The position numbers and the translations under genes were made by a program. Shown in pieces: positions 15,272-22,110 of a DNA stretch of 22,315 bases. Position 1 is the first letter of the stretch; every line of letters begins with the position of its first letter. Under the pieces are notes generated by a model. That model was given only the letters and a program-made list of their open reading frames with translations. It was not told where the DNA came from and did not search any database. Source of the stretch: a virus; IMG/VR virus record IMGVR_UViG_3300037537_000017, positions 1 through 22,315 of that record; one strand, 5' to 3'.

Positions 15272-15663
15272 TGAAATTTAAAAATAGGGTAGTAAGGCTC
15301 CGTAAGAAATACCCCTTCATGCGAGTCTCCGAAATAGCTGCCGAGCTAGGAGCTACCAAGCAGAGAGTATGGGCTATTCTGAACCGTAGAGGGCTGGATA
15401 CAAATCCCCCTAGGTTGCACCCTGTCTTATACTGCGAAGTATGTAACACAGCCATCCTGAACAGGACTAAAAAGCGACCTATCTGCTCTAAAGAATGCTC
15501 AGAGAAGAATAGACGGATAAAAATATCCTGTGACTATTGCACTTCCACCATTTATAGGTTAAAATCAGAAGTACGCCGTGCCCACGAATTAAAATATCAA
15601 CACGCGTTCTGTAACAATAAATGTTACAACAAGTATAAGAAAGAACAATATATTGAAAATTGA
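15271..15663 (+). CDS. Helix-turn-helix protein with two Cys4 zinc fingers
   Basis: This 130-residue protein starts at GTG 15271, which overlaps the previous stop (TAGTG). A TTG 48 bases further upstream is in frame but would overlap the previous gene by 49 bases. After a very basic N-terminus, residues ~18-40 form a helix-turn-helix (MRVSEIAAELGATKQRVWAI), similar to sigma region 4-type or winged repressor helices. Two zinc-ribbon-like clusters follow: Cys55, Cys58, Cys72, Cys76 and Cys87, Cys90, Cys114, Cys118, each C-x2-C plus C-x3-C. This combination suggests a DNA-binding regulator. A hand count of 15301-15600 gives ~44% GC against ~34% in the next gene. Its neighbour is a sigma-like factor, so a joint role in transcription control is likely. 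An HNH-type or recombination-linked zinc protein is an alternative, though no HNH motif is visible. Confidence 0.65.
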   Translation: MKFKNRVVRLRKKYPFMRVSEIAAELGATKQRVWAILNRRGLDTNPPRLHPVLYCEVCNTAILNRTKKRPICSKECSEKNRRIKISCDYCTSTIYRLKSEVRRAHELKYQHAFCNNKCYNKYKKEQYIEN

Positions 15664-16201
15664 TGATGCTTTAATAAAACAATGGGAACCTAAGATAACT
15701 AGAATGATATCGACTTATAACATTGATGGGCTACACAGAGATGATTTAGCGCAAGAACTTCGGATTTGCATTTTGAAAGCAGCTAAACGATATGATCCTG
15801 ACAGAAATGTATTGTTCCATACTTATTTACATACAACTATGGTGAATACTATTCGTACTCTAGCAGCGAAAGCCAAGCGAAATATAAATAATTCAGCATC
15901 TTATCTAGGAGAGACGTTTTTTAGTAATACTTTAGATGATGATACTTCTAATCAAGCGTTGACGAGAGACCTATTTTTACAAGACCCAAAAGATTGGTTG
16001 AATGTAGTAGAAATAAATAATTTATTAGAATCTTTAAATCTTACTAAACCAGAATTAGTCTTTCTATCTTTACGCCAAGCAGGGCATTCTTTAAAAGAGA
16101 TACATCAAAAATTTGAGGAAACCTTTCCAGATAATTCATTAGCCTCAGTGAGGGAACATGTTAAGCAAAAGTTCCTTGGGAATAAACTCCCAAACCTTTA
16201 A
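15653..16201 (+). CDS. Phage RNA polymerase sigma-70-like factor
   Basis: This 182-residue protein has a clear sigma region 2: DDLAQELRICILKAAKRYDP (~30-49), then an FHTYLHTTMVNTIRTL helix (~55-71), matching the D-L-x-Q-E, 'A-x-x-(R/K)-(Y/F)-D-P' and 'F-x-x-Y' landmarks that contact core RNA polymerase and the -10 element. Near ~125-175 a helix-turn-helix (VFLSLRQAGHSLKEIHQKFE) is the likely region 4. The size fits small alternative or phage-encoded sigma factors. The TTG start overlaps the previous gene by 11 bases and has only a weak AAGAAAG upstream, suggesting translational coupling; the first in-frame ATG (15704) would cut off 17 residues. It probably redirects host RNA polymerase to phage promoters. 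Which promoters it uses is not shown by the sequence. Confidence 0.75.
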   Translation: MKIDDALIKQWEPKITRMISTYNIDGLHRDDLAQELRICILKAAKRYDPDRNVLFHTYLHTTMVNTIRTLAAKAKRNINNSASYLGETFFSNTLDDDTSNQALTRDLFLQDPKDWLNVVEINNLLESLNLTKPELVFLSLRQAGHSLKEIHQKFEETFPDNSLASVREHVKQKFLGNKLPNL

Positions 16202-16607
16202 ATTCAAAAATGCTCCGACACTATACAAAATCTTTAGTCACTTTTATAGAGATAAATTTAATGTTGAGTATAAAAGTCCCACATTTATAGGTAGGGAAAC
16301 GAAGGCTCTAAAAGAAGCTATTAATACGTTTGGGTTTGATAGGTTAGTAGGAGCTTTTTACGGGGGAGTAAAACAGGGACATAAAGACGTACACGTAATG
16401 TATATTCTAGGGGGTATTAATTCATACTTACCTACATGCCAACGGCCTGATCTGTATGCTAGCGTAGTATTGTATGGAGATTCAAAGATTAGACATCTTT
16501 GGAGAATTATGATACACTTGGAGACTAAGTGGTTTCCAACCGCATCAGATAAACAGAAATTAGCAAAAGCTACAAAGACGTTGGAGAAATGGAATGACAC
16601 CAATTGA
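16158..16607 (+). CDS. Unknown protein ahead of the helicase (possible replication accessory)
   Basis: I do not recognise a family for this 149-residue protein. It overlaps the sigma gene by 44 bases; GAGG lies just before ATG. The middle is helical with TLYKIFSHFYRDKFN, KALKEAINTFGFDRLVGAFY, then an R-H-L-W-R-I helix. The style (helix, 'Y-x-x-F', 'G-x-x-x-L' and helices) recalls DnaD/replisome-organiser-type helical proteins, and it stands near the helicase gene, where loaders are often found. That is a weak inference; no Walker motif is present. The gene could equally be an unrelated accessory protein. Confidence 0.55.
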   Translation: MLSKSSLGINSQTFKFKNAPTLYKIFSHFYRDKFNVEYKSPTFIGRETKALKEAINTFGFDRLVGAFYGGVKQGHKDVHVMYILGGINSYLPTCQRPDLYASVVLYGDSKIRHLWRIMIHLETKWFPTASDKQKLAKATKTLEKWNDTN

Positions 16608-16836
16608 CAAAGCGAAAGAGATGTCCTACACTGATTTAACAAGTCGTGCGGCACCTGAGGAAGGATTGTTTCGTGTGGTCTCCCAAAATTCTAAATTACG
16701 AAAGGCATGGATATTGGGGACATACAAAACATACTTAGAGGCAAAAACAGTAGCAGATGATGCCGCAGGAGAAGCAGGGGTATCTGCTTTCATCCATAAT
16801 GCTTATGGTCGCGTTCTATATTCAGTAAAGGATTAG
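16594..16836 (+). CDS. Small unknown protein before the helicase
   Basis: This 80-residue protein begins MTPIDKAKEMSYTDLTSRAA and ends with a beta-alpha-beta-like stretch (GLFRVVSQN, then WILGTYKTYLEAKTVADDAA, then AFIHNAYGRVLYSV). It overlaps the previous gene by 14 bases with TGGAG upstream. I do not recognise a family. The compact W-x-x-G-x-Y-x-x-x-x-E-A layout resembles small single-domain binding folds that follow 'x-A-W-x-x-G' with a helix, but nothing specific can be claimed. Confidence 0.55.
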   Translation: MTPIDKAKEMSYTDLTSRAAPEEGLFRVVSQNSKLRKAWILGTYKTYLEAKTVADDAAGEAGVSAFIHNAYGRVLYSVKD

Positions 16837-16842
16837 TACAGA

Positions 16843-18084
16843 ATGAATAGTGATAGTTTTAATTTTATAGAGTCCGCCCTAATTTTTAATCTCTGTGATT
16901 CTGATAATTACAAAGCTTTTCGGCACCCCCAGAATGATTTTGCTGTGCATAGAGATGCTTATATGTTTGTTCAGAAATATCTAGATGAATACAGAGATTT
17001 TCCTACTAACGCAGTATTACTTGAAGAGTTCTCTAAACTAAGGAAAGATGCAGCAACAGTAGAATTTTCTTATGCTCAAGATGAATTTAAGAAACAGGTA
17101 TTATTTAGGAAAGTTGTGTCAGCGTTTTCAGGTAATAAAGAAGAACTCACAGAAAATCCCAAGAAAGCAATGGGTAAGATATTACATGATTTAAATGATA
17201 TTGAAGTGTTATATGATGAAGATGTGCAGGAGTATGATACAGGTAATCTAGATAGACTAGAGGATTGGAAGGAGCGCAGTGACCTACGTAAAATGGGTGA
17301 CGGTCTCATAGGAATAAAGACCCCGTTCCGATCAATCAATACTACGGGTGTGGGGTGGCAACCCGGAGACCTCATCTCAGCATTCGCTCGACCAACGGTA
17401 GGTAAAACATGGTTGTGCGTAGATGTTGCTGCGACAGCCGCCTTGAATGGGTACAAAACACTTCTAGTCTCTACAGAAATGACTAAAAAAGCCATTAATA
17501 TGCGTATGGATGTAATAATGGGGCATAAAAGCGGGTATAAACTTTCTCATAGAGCGTTACGAACAGGTAGTCCGATTGACGAAGAGAAGTACACTAAGTT
17601 TTTAACTGAGTTAGATGAGAAAAATTTATTAATATGTGATCATATAAGTGGAGAAGATAGTATTTCTCTTCACAGTATAGCTAATCTAATACGAAAACAT
17701 GCTCCGGACATTACCGTAATTGATGGTGTGTATCTGGTGTCCACAGCCATGAAGAATTCAGCTTCATGGGAACAGAATCATAGTTTATTCTATGGATTAA
17801 AGAATTTGGCTTTATCCCAAGATACAACTATTATGGTATCCACACAGGCTACGAGAGATGCGGCAAATATGTTTGCGCCTCCTCGTGCTGATCAAGTAGC
17901 ATTTGGTGATGCTCTTATTCGTGCTTCCGATATTGCACTTTCTATGTGCATGGTAGAAGATTCTGATAATCTCAGGTCAATACAGTTCCAGAAGTATAGA
18001 GATGGAGAGTTACCGGTCGATATGTGTACCTTTTTGTGGAACGTTGATGAAGGCGAAATAAAGGAAATAGATGACGTTTTCTAG
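16843..18084 (+). CDS. DnaB-type replicative DNA helicase
   Basis: This 413-residue protein has a helical N-terminal domain (~1-120) and a RecA-like motor. The Walker A motif is ARPTVGKT (182-189), as in DnaB proteins (A-R-P-x-x-G-K-T), and is followed by TLLVSTEMTKK with the likely catalytic Glu212. Walker B is DITVIDG with Asp294. Then come VSTQATRDAA, FGDALIRASDIALSM and QFQKYRDGELP, the sensor and H4 region of this family. It unwinds DNA ahead of the phage polymerase in the 5'-3' direction and should work with the primase encoded two genes on. Its length is a little under the usual ~450 residues. The ATG is preceded only by TAGTACAG, a poor binding site, so coupling to the previous gene (6 bases away) is probable. 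Confidence 0.85.
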   Translation: MNSDSFNFIESALIFNLCDSDNYKAFRHPQNDFAVHRDAYMFVQKYLDEYRDFPTNAVLLEEFSKLRKDAATVEFSYAQDEFKKQVLFRKVVSAFSGNKEELTENPKKAMGKILHDLNDIEVLYDEDVQEYDTGNLDRLEDWKERSDLRKMGDGLIGIKTPFRSINTTGVGWQPGDLISAFARPTVGKTWLCVDVAATAALNGYKTLLVSTEMTKKAINMRMDVIMGHKSGYKLSHRALRTGSPIDEEKYTKFLTELDEKNLLICDHISGEDSISLHSIANLIRKHAPDITVIDGVYLVSTAMKNSASWEQNHSLFYGLKNLALSQDTTIMVSTQATRDAANMFAPPRADQVAFGDALIRASDIALSMCMVEDSDNLRSIQFQKYRDGELPVDMCTFLWNVDEGEIKEIDDVF

Positions 18085-18088
18085 GAGG
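18083..18088 (+). promoter_or_regulatory. Ribosome binding site AGGAGG deciding start 18095
   Basis: AGGAGG lies 6 bases before ATG 18095 and includes part of the helicase stop TAG. A longer start at ATG 18071 would place this site inside the gene and lacks its own site. Confidence 0.8.
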
Positions 18089-18094
18089 AAAGAA

Positions 18095-18295
18095 ATGCAA
18101 TTATTCGCATGGTTGAAGCAAGATGAGGATAGTGTTGTCGTTAAAACCGCTAAGAGCAAAGGGCCGGGGAAACTGTCTGTACCGATTACGGTAGCCGATA
18201 TTCGCCGGGGACGAGTTAGCGATTCTAGCGGTTACGAGAATGAAGTAGTGCTTTTTGTTAGAGCTAATAAGCTAGATCGGAAGGCACGTAAGTAA
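18095..18295 (+). CDS. Small basic protein between helicase and primase
   Basis: This 66-residue protein starts MQLFAWLKQDEDSVVVKTAK after a strong AGGAGG. It is rich in Lys, Arg and Val, with a strand-type middle (KLSVPITVADIRRGRV) and a basic end (RANKLDRKARK). I do not recognise a family. Its basic nature and location between helicase and primase suggest a replisome accessory role such as nucleic-acid binding; that is inference only. Its stop overlaps the primase ATG (TAATG). Confidence 0.6.
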   Translation: MQLFAWLKQDEDSVVVKTAKSKGPGKLSVPITVADIRRGRVSDSSGYENEVVLFVRANKLDRKARK

Positions 18296-19155
18296 TGATT
18301 GATTGGTCAGCAGTCCTGTTAAAAGCAGGATTGAATACTCCAGTAGGAGTAGAACAGTTCACCATTAGGTGTCCCTTTCATACTGACCAACATGACTCGT
18401 GTTCAATCAACACAGAAGAAGGTGTATGGATTTGCTTTCGGGGGTGTGGTCAAGGGAGTCTCAAATCGTTTCTACGAAGATATCTGAACTTATCGGGTAA
18501 ACAAGTAGATAGTTTCATAGGAGATCATGAGGTTATAATAGATACCTCATTCTTCGATGATGCGCCGATTGAACTAACCACACTTCCGGAAGTAGATTTC
18601 CCATACAATATTAAATTTGTACCTGATTGGATTTTTGATAGGCAATTCACAGTCAAAACTTTGAAGCGTTGGGAATGTGGAATAACCGGACAGAACGGGT
18701 TGGCTTTTCCTGTACGGGATGAACTAGCACGTATTGTTGGGTGGGCGGTGAGAAGAGAGAAGGGCTTCCCAAAGTACCTGTATAACCAATCATTGAAAAA
18801 GTCTAAGTTACTTTTCGGTGGGCATCTAATAAACGAAGTACCACTTATATATGTAACAGAAGGCCCATTAGATGCCATGTGGTTAGATCAGGCGGGGTAT
18901 CCCGCAGTAGCCCTACTCGGGGCTTACATGTCGAAAGCCCAAGCAGATTTACTACAGGATTTCTCAGTAGGGGAAGTAGTACTGTGCTTTGATAACGATG
19001 AAGCCGGTCAAATTGGTTTGGGTAAAGCCTTGACAGTCTTAGGTGAGGGTGTTAGAGTTTCTTATGTAAAGATTCCGGAGCCTTATAAAGATGTACAAGA
19101 CATACGAAAGTGTGATACACTAGATATGGTTCTAAAAGATAGAAATTATTGGTAA
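18295..19155 (+). CDS. DnaG-type primase (zinc finger and TOPRIM, compact)
   Basis: This 286-residue protein has a CHC2-type zinc-binding domain at the N-terminus: CPFH (Cys26, His29), then Cys47 and Cys51 (ICFRGCGQG). The next region has primase-core landmarks: FPVRDELARIVGWAVRREKG and PKYLYNQSLKKSKLLFGG. The TOPRIM metal site is intact: YVTEGPLDAM with Glu189, and CFDNDEAG with Asp233 and Asp235. It makes RNA primers on single-stranded DNA for the phage polymerase. Bacterial DnaG has ~580-600 residues; here the protein ends ~50 residues after the DxD motif, so the C-terminal helicase-binding domain is missing. Contact with the helicase must be direct or through another protein. It begins at ATG overlapping the previous stop. 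Confidence 0.85.
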   Translation: MIDWSAVLLKAGLNTPVGVEQFTIRCPFHTDQHDSCSINTEEGVWICFRGCGQGSLKSFLRRYLNLSGKQVDSFIGDHEVIIDTSFFDDAPIELTTLPEVDFPYNIKFVPDWIFDRQFTVKTLKRWECGITGQNGLAFPVRDELARIVGWAVRREKGFPKYLYNQSLKKSKLLFGGHLINEVPLIYVTEGPLDAMWLDQAGYPAVALLGAYMSKAQADLLQDFSVGEVVLCFDNDEAGQIGLGKALTVLGEGVRVSYVKIPEPYKDVQDIRKCDTLDMVLKDRNYW

Positions 19156-19160
19156 AGGAG
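19155..19160 (+). promoter_or_regulatory. Ribosome binding site AAGGAG deciding start 19167
   Basis: AAGGAG lies 6 bases before ATG 19167. A TTG at 19149 is in frame but would put the site within the coding region, so 19167 is chosen. Confidence 0.75.
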
Positions 19161-19166
19161 AAATCC

Positions 19167-19877
19167 ATGGTAGGTATTAGTGGAATACAGAATAGAATAG
19201 ATAAGCGTACTTCGTCGGAAACTTCGGCGGAACTACGAAAAGAACTATGGTTCAAAGATGGCGATCAAGCTTTCATGACCATAGTAGCAACGGGTGACGA
19301 AGATGACCCCAAGCTTGCAGATTACTGGATGTACACATTCAATGATGATGGTCGCTGGACTAGTGTTCTTGGTGGTACAAACGGCCCACTAACTTCGGTA
19401 CCCGAAGGCACTCGACCTTCGCACAGGTTTGGGTTCTGGGCGTTTGTACACGACGTTCTACATACAGAGCGTAGAGTAGATACATGGGAGCCTGTAGAAG
19501 GCCCCTCCGGGCGCAAGCTGTATAGAGAGAACGTAGACGATTTCAAGATCGTACCGCTAGCTTTTGGTCGAAGTAACTACATCTGGAATCAACTTGTAGA
19601 TGTTTACAATGACTGGGGTTCCCTAGACAAGGGTGTAGTACGGGTTCGTCGTACAGGTTCAGGAATGCAAGACACATCTTACACTGTGGTAGTAAGTCCT
19701 AGAGAATTAGATATCCCCAGTGATAAGCTTACTGAAATAGATGGATTAGTTCCAGTGTTGGACTATATGAATGAGCGGTACGGGGAAGCGACAAAGGAAT
19801 CTGTTTCTAATGACGTAACAGTACCGGATACTGCGGTGAGTATTGATACCGCTGCGGACGACAAACTTCCGTTCTAG
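19167..19877 (+). CDS. Probable single-stranded DNA-binding protein
   Basis: This 236-residue protein lies between primase and polymerase, the usual place of a phage SSB. The N-terminal part (~20-100) has strands such as WFKDGDQAFMTIVATG and WMYTFNDDGRWTSVLGG. A middle stretch with aromatic and basic residues follows (NYIWNQLVDVYNDWGSLDKG, then VVRVRRTGSGMQDTSYTVVV), and then a linker. The C-terminus is acidic and ends DTAADDKLPF, like the acidic 'D-D-x-(L/I)-P-F' tip by which bacterial SSBs recruit partners. It should coat single-stranded DNA during replication. There is no zinc cluster of gp32 type. Identity is by placement, composition and C-terminal tip, so a related accessory protein is possible. 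Confidence 0.65.
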   Translation: MVGISGIQNRIDKRTSSETSAELRKELWFKDGDQAFMTIVATGDEDDPKLADYWMYTFNDDGRWTSVLGGTNGPLTSVPEGTRPSHRFGFWAFVHDVLHTERRVDTWEPVEGPSGRKLYRENVDDFKIVPLAFGRSNYIWNQLVDVYNDWGSLDKGVVRVRRTGSGMQDTSYTVVVSPRELDIPSDKLTEIDGLVPVLDYMNERYGEATKESVSNDVTVPDTAVSIDTAADDKLPF

Positions 19878-21874
19878 TGTTAGTAACAACTACAGAAGAA
19901 TTCAATACAGCAATCACATACTTATCTGAATATGATGAATGGGTGATTGATTGTGAAACTAACGGGTTCTATGCCTTACAGGGCAATCAACTTTGCGGTG
20001 TCGGAGTGGGGGTAGAAGATAAAACTTATTACTTCCCATTCCGACATCAAACATTAGATAGCAATCTTGATAGTGACTTACTTCCTAAACTGATGGAAGT
20101 AATGAATACCTGTAAGACTATAGTTGGTTATAACATTAAGTTCGATCTAAAGTTTCTAGAGAAGGAAGGTTTGGCTATACAGGACAAAGACCTATTAGAT
20201 GTCATTGTTATGGTACGCCTTACAGAAAGTACGAATGTAACTGCTCTAAACCTCACAGATACCCTTATACGTAGATATGGGCCTGACGCAGGGGCTTATG
20301 ACATAGAAACTAAACAAGTGTTACGAAAGAATAAGTGGACTAAGGACTTCTCGCTATGTCCTCCCGATATACTTGGCCCTTATTGTGAGAAGGATGTAGC
20401 GGGTACAGCCAGATTATATGTAGATTGTAAAGATAAGATTCTTAGAAGTGGGCAAGAAAAGGTATGGCAGTTAGAAATTGATTTAACGAAGGTTCTATAT
20501 AACATGGAGTGTAAAGGGGTCGTAGTTGACAATAAGTATGTAGAAAGTTCTTTAGATAAACTAACTAAGCGTAGCGAGGAAGTTCTACAGATTATCTATG
20601 GGATTTCAGGTAAAGAATTCAATGTAGCTAGTGTTGCACAAGTAGGGGAAGTCTTTTCTAGTCTAGGTATTTGTTCCCCACAGAAGACCCTCACAGGGAG
20701 GGATTCGTGGAGTGAGGGAGCCTTGGCGCAGATAAATCACCCCTTAGCGGGTTGGATTAGGCAATACCGCACATTGGCTAAATTGATTTCTACCTATATT
20801 GAACCGTACAGAGGCGTATCTACTATGCATACAACCTATGCCAACTGGGGTACCGTTACGGGTCGTCTGTCATCAAGGGGGCCAAATCTTCAGAACATCC
20901 CAAGAAACCATTTCAAATTACATAATGTGGAATTTAATACTGAGGCTGAGTTAGAAGAAATTCGAGGTAGAGTCGATGCTATTATTTCATCTAAAGGTCA
21001 GAATGTATCTATATCTGCTAAAAGTTTAGGTAAAGATGTATTACAAGCATGGGGATTCCTAGGAGATGAATCATTAGATGAAAGTGATGATAAGCAGATA
21101 GCTATTAGAAGAATGTTCAAACCAAGGCCAGATCATTACCTCGTTTCGTATGACTACTCACAGATGGAAGTGCGTATGTTTATGAACTACATAGGTAACC
21201 CAGAAATGCTTGATCTCATGAAACAAAATGATGTGGATTTCCACGGGGAAGCTGCGAAGATAGCTTTCAAAGTAGATAAAGATCATCCGGAATATAAGTT
21301 CTATAGGCAATTAGCTAAAACCATAACTTTTGGAGTTATATATGGTATTGGTAGAGATAAACTTGCGGGTCAGTTAAACACAAGCCCTAAAGAAGCAGGT
21401 AAATACAAAGCCGAATATTTTAGAAATATTACGGGGTCTAAGAAGTTTTTTGACTCTGTGGTTCGTATGGTTGAACAGAGGGGTTGGGTTAAGAGTAAAT
21501 ACAATCGGGTATACAAAGTAGATAGAGATAAAGGATACAGAGCAGTAAATTACTTAATTCAAGGAACTAGTGCCGATCTTTTAAGTGAACGAATGATAGA
21601 AGTTTCTAAGTTTCTAAACGGTACTAAAAGTAGGATGTTATTACAAGTTCATGATGAGATCATATGTGAAATACATAAGGATGATATATTGCTAATTGAG
21701 AAGATTCGTGATATACTACAAGAGAATAGTTTAGGTATCCCACTTGTAGTGGATATGGAGTTGTGCGAGCCGTCGTGGGCGACTAAGCATGATTTCCAGA
21801 TACATGATGGGGATGTGGTATTTGGGAAACTTCCGGTATCCGTCCCCGTAGAAGAATATATAGATTGGAGTTAA
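19877..21874 (+). CDS. polA: Family A DNA polymerase with 3'-5' exonuclease
   Basis: This 665-residue enzyme copies the phage genome. The proofreading domain is complete: Exo I has Asp25 and Glu27 (DCETNG), Exo II has Asn86 and Asp90 (YNIKFDLKFL), and Exo III has Tyr169 and Asp173 (YCEKDVAG). The polymerase domain has TGRLSSRGPNLQNIPR (~328-343), motif A with Asp426 (YDYSQMEVRM), motif B with Arg477, Lys481, Phe485 and Tyr489 (RQLAKTITFGVIYG), and motif C His592-Asp593-Glu594 (QVHDEI). Phe485 corresponds to E. coli Phe762. There is no 5'-3' exonuclease domain. Between NIPR (343) and IRRMF (410) lie 66 residues where typical family members have ~7-10, so about 58 are extra. It starts at GTG overlapping the SSB stop (TAGTG). 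Confidence 0.92.
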   Translation: MLVTTTEEFNTAITYLSEYDEWVIDCETNGFYALQGNQLCGVGVGVEDKTYYFPFRHQTLDSNLDSDLLPKLMEVMNTCKTIVGYNIKFDLKFLEKEGLAIQDKDLLDVIVMVRLTESTNVTALNLTDTLIRRYGPDAGAYDIETKQVLRKNKWTKDFSLCPPDILGPYCEKDVAGTARLYVDCKDKILRSGQEKVWQLEIDLTKVLYNMECKGVVVDNKYVESSLDKLTKRSEEVLQIIYGISGKEFNVASVAQVGEVFSSLGICSPQKTLTGRDSWSEGALAQINHPLAGWIRQYRTLAKLISTYIEPYRGVSTMHTTYANWGTVTGRLSSRGPNLQNIPRNHFKLHNVEFNTEAELEEIRGRVDAIISSKGQNVSISAKSLGKDVLQAWGFLGDESLDESDDKQIAIRRMFKPRPDHYLVSYDYSQMEVRMFMNYIGNPEMLDLMKQNDVDFHGEAAKIAFKVDKDHPEYKFYRQLAKTITFGVIYGIGRDKLAGQLNTSPKEAGKYKAEYFRNITGSKKFFDSVVRMVEQRGWVKSKYNRVYKVDRDKGYRAVNYLIQGTSADLLSERMIEVSKFLNGTKSRMLLQVHDEIICEIHKDDILLIEKIRDILQENSLGIPLVVDMELCEPSWATKHDFQIHDGDVVFGKLPVSVPVEEYIDWS

Positions 21875-21876
21875 GT

Positions 21877-22098
21877 ATGGCAAAGGTTTCACAGGAATTA
21901 TCTTTTACAGTAAATTTAGGCGATTACAATAACGCAAAAGTTATTTTAGGTATCCATGACATAGATACTGAAGATGATGTAGATAAGCAATTACAGGAAG
22001 CGAAAGTAGCTTTAGGTAAAGCTTTCGTTCAACTCTTTATACTAGCAGATAAAGAACTTACGAAGATTAAATATCCCCATGAGGGTTCAATAGATTAG
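21877..22098 (+). CDS. Small unknown protein after the polymerase
   Basis: This 73-residue protein starts at ATG 21877, 6 bases after GGAG; a TTG at 21865 is in frame but overlaps the polymerase. The first half is strand-like (QELSFTVNLGDYNNAKVILG) and the second is a helix (VDKQLQEAKVALGKAFVQLF). I do not recognise a family. It sits between polymerase and a nucleotide-metabolism gene, so a replication or nucleotide role is possible. Its TAG stop is part of TAGGAGG, the binding site for the next gene. Confidence 0.6.
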   Translation: MAKVSQELSFTVNLGDYNNAKVILGIHDIDTEDDVDKQLQEAKVALGKAFVQLFILADKELTKIKYPHEGSID

Positions 22099-22102
22099 GA
22101 GG
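22097..22102 (+). promoter_or_regulatory. Ribosome binding site AGGAGG for the right-edge gene
   Basis: AGGAGG overlaps the previous stop codon and lies 8 bases before GTG 22111. It is the evidence for taking this GTG as the start of the right-edge gene. Confidence 0.7.
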
Positions 22103-22110
22103 TGGCTTTA

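Noticed and set aside
16604-16632. TTGACA with TACACT after 17 bases, a promoter-like pair
   Set aside because: It lies within two overlapping coding regions, and the -10 matches only four of six bases. It could serve the helicase gene but there is no further support.
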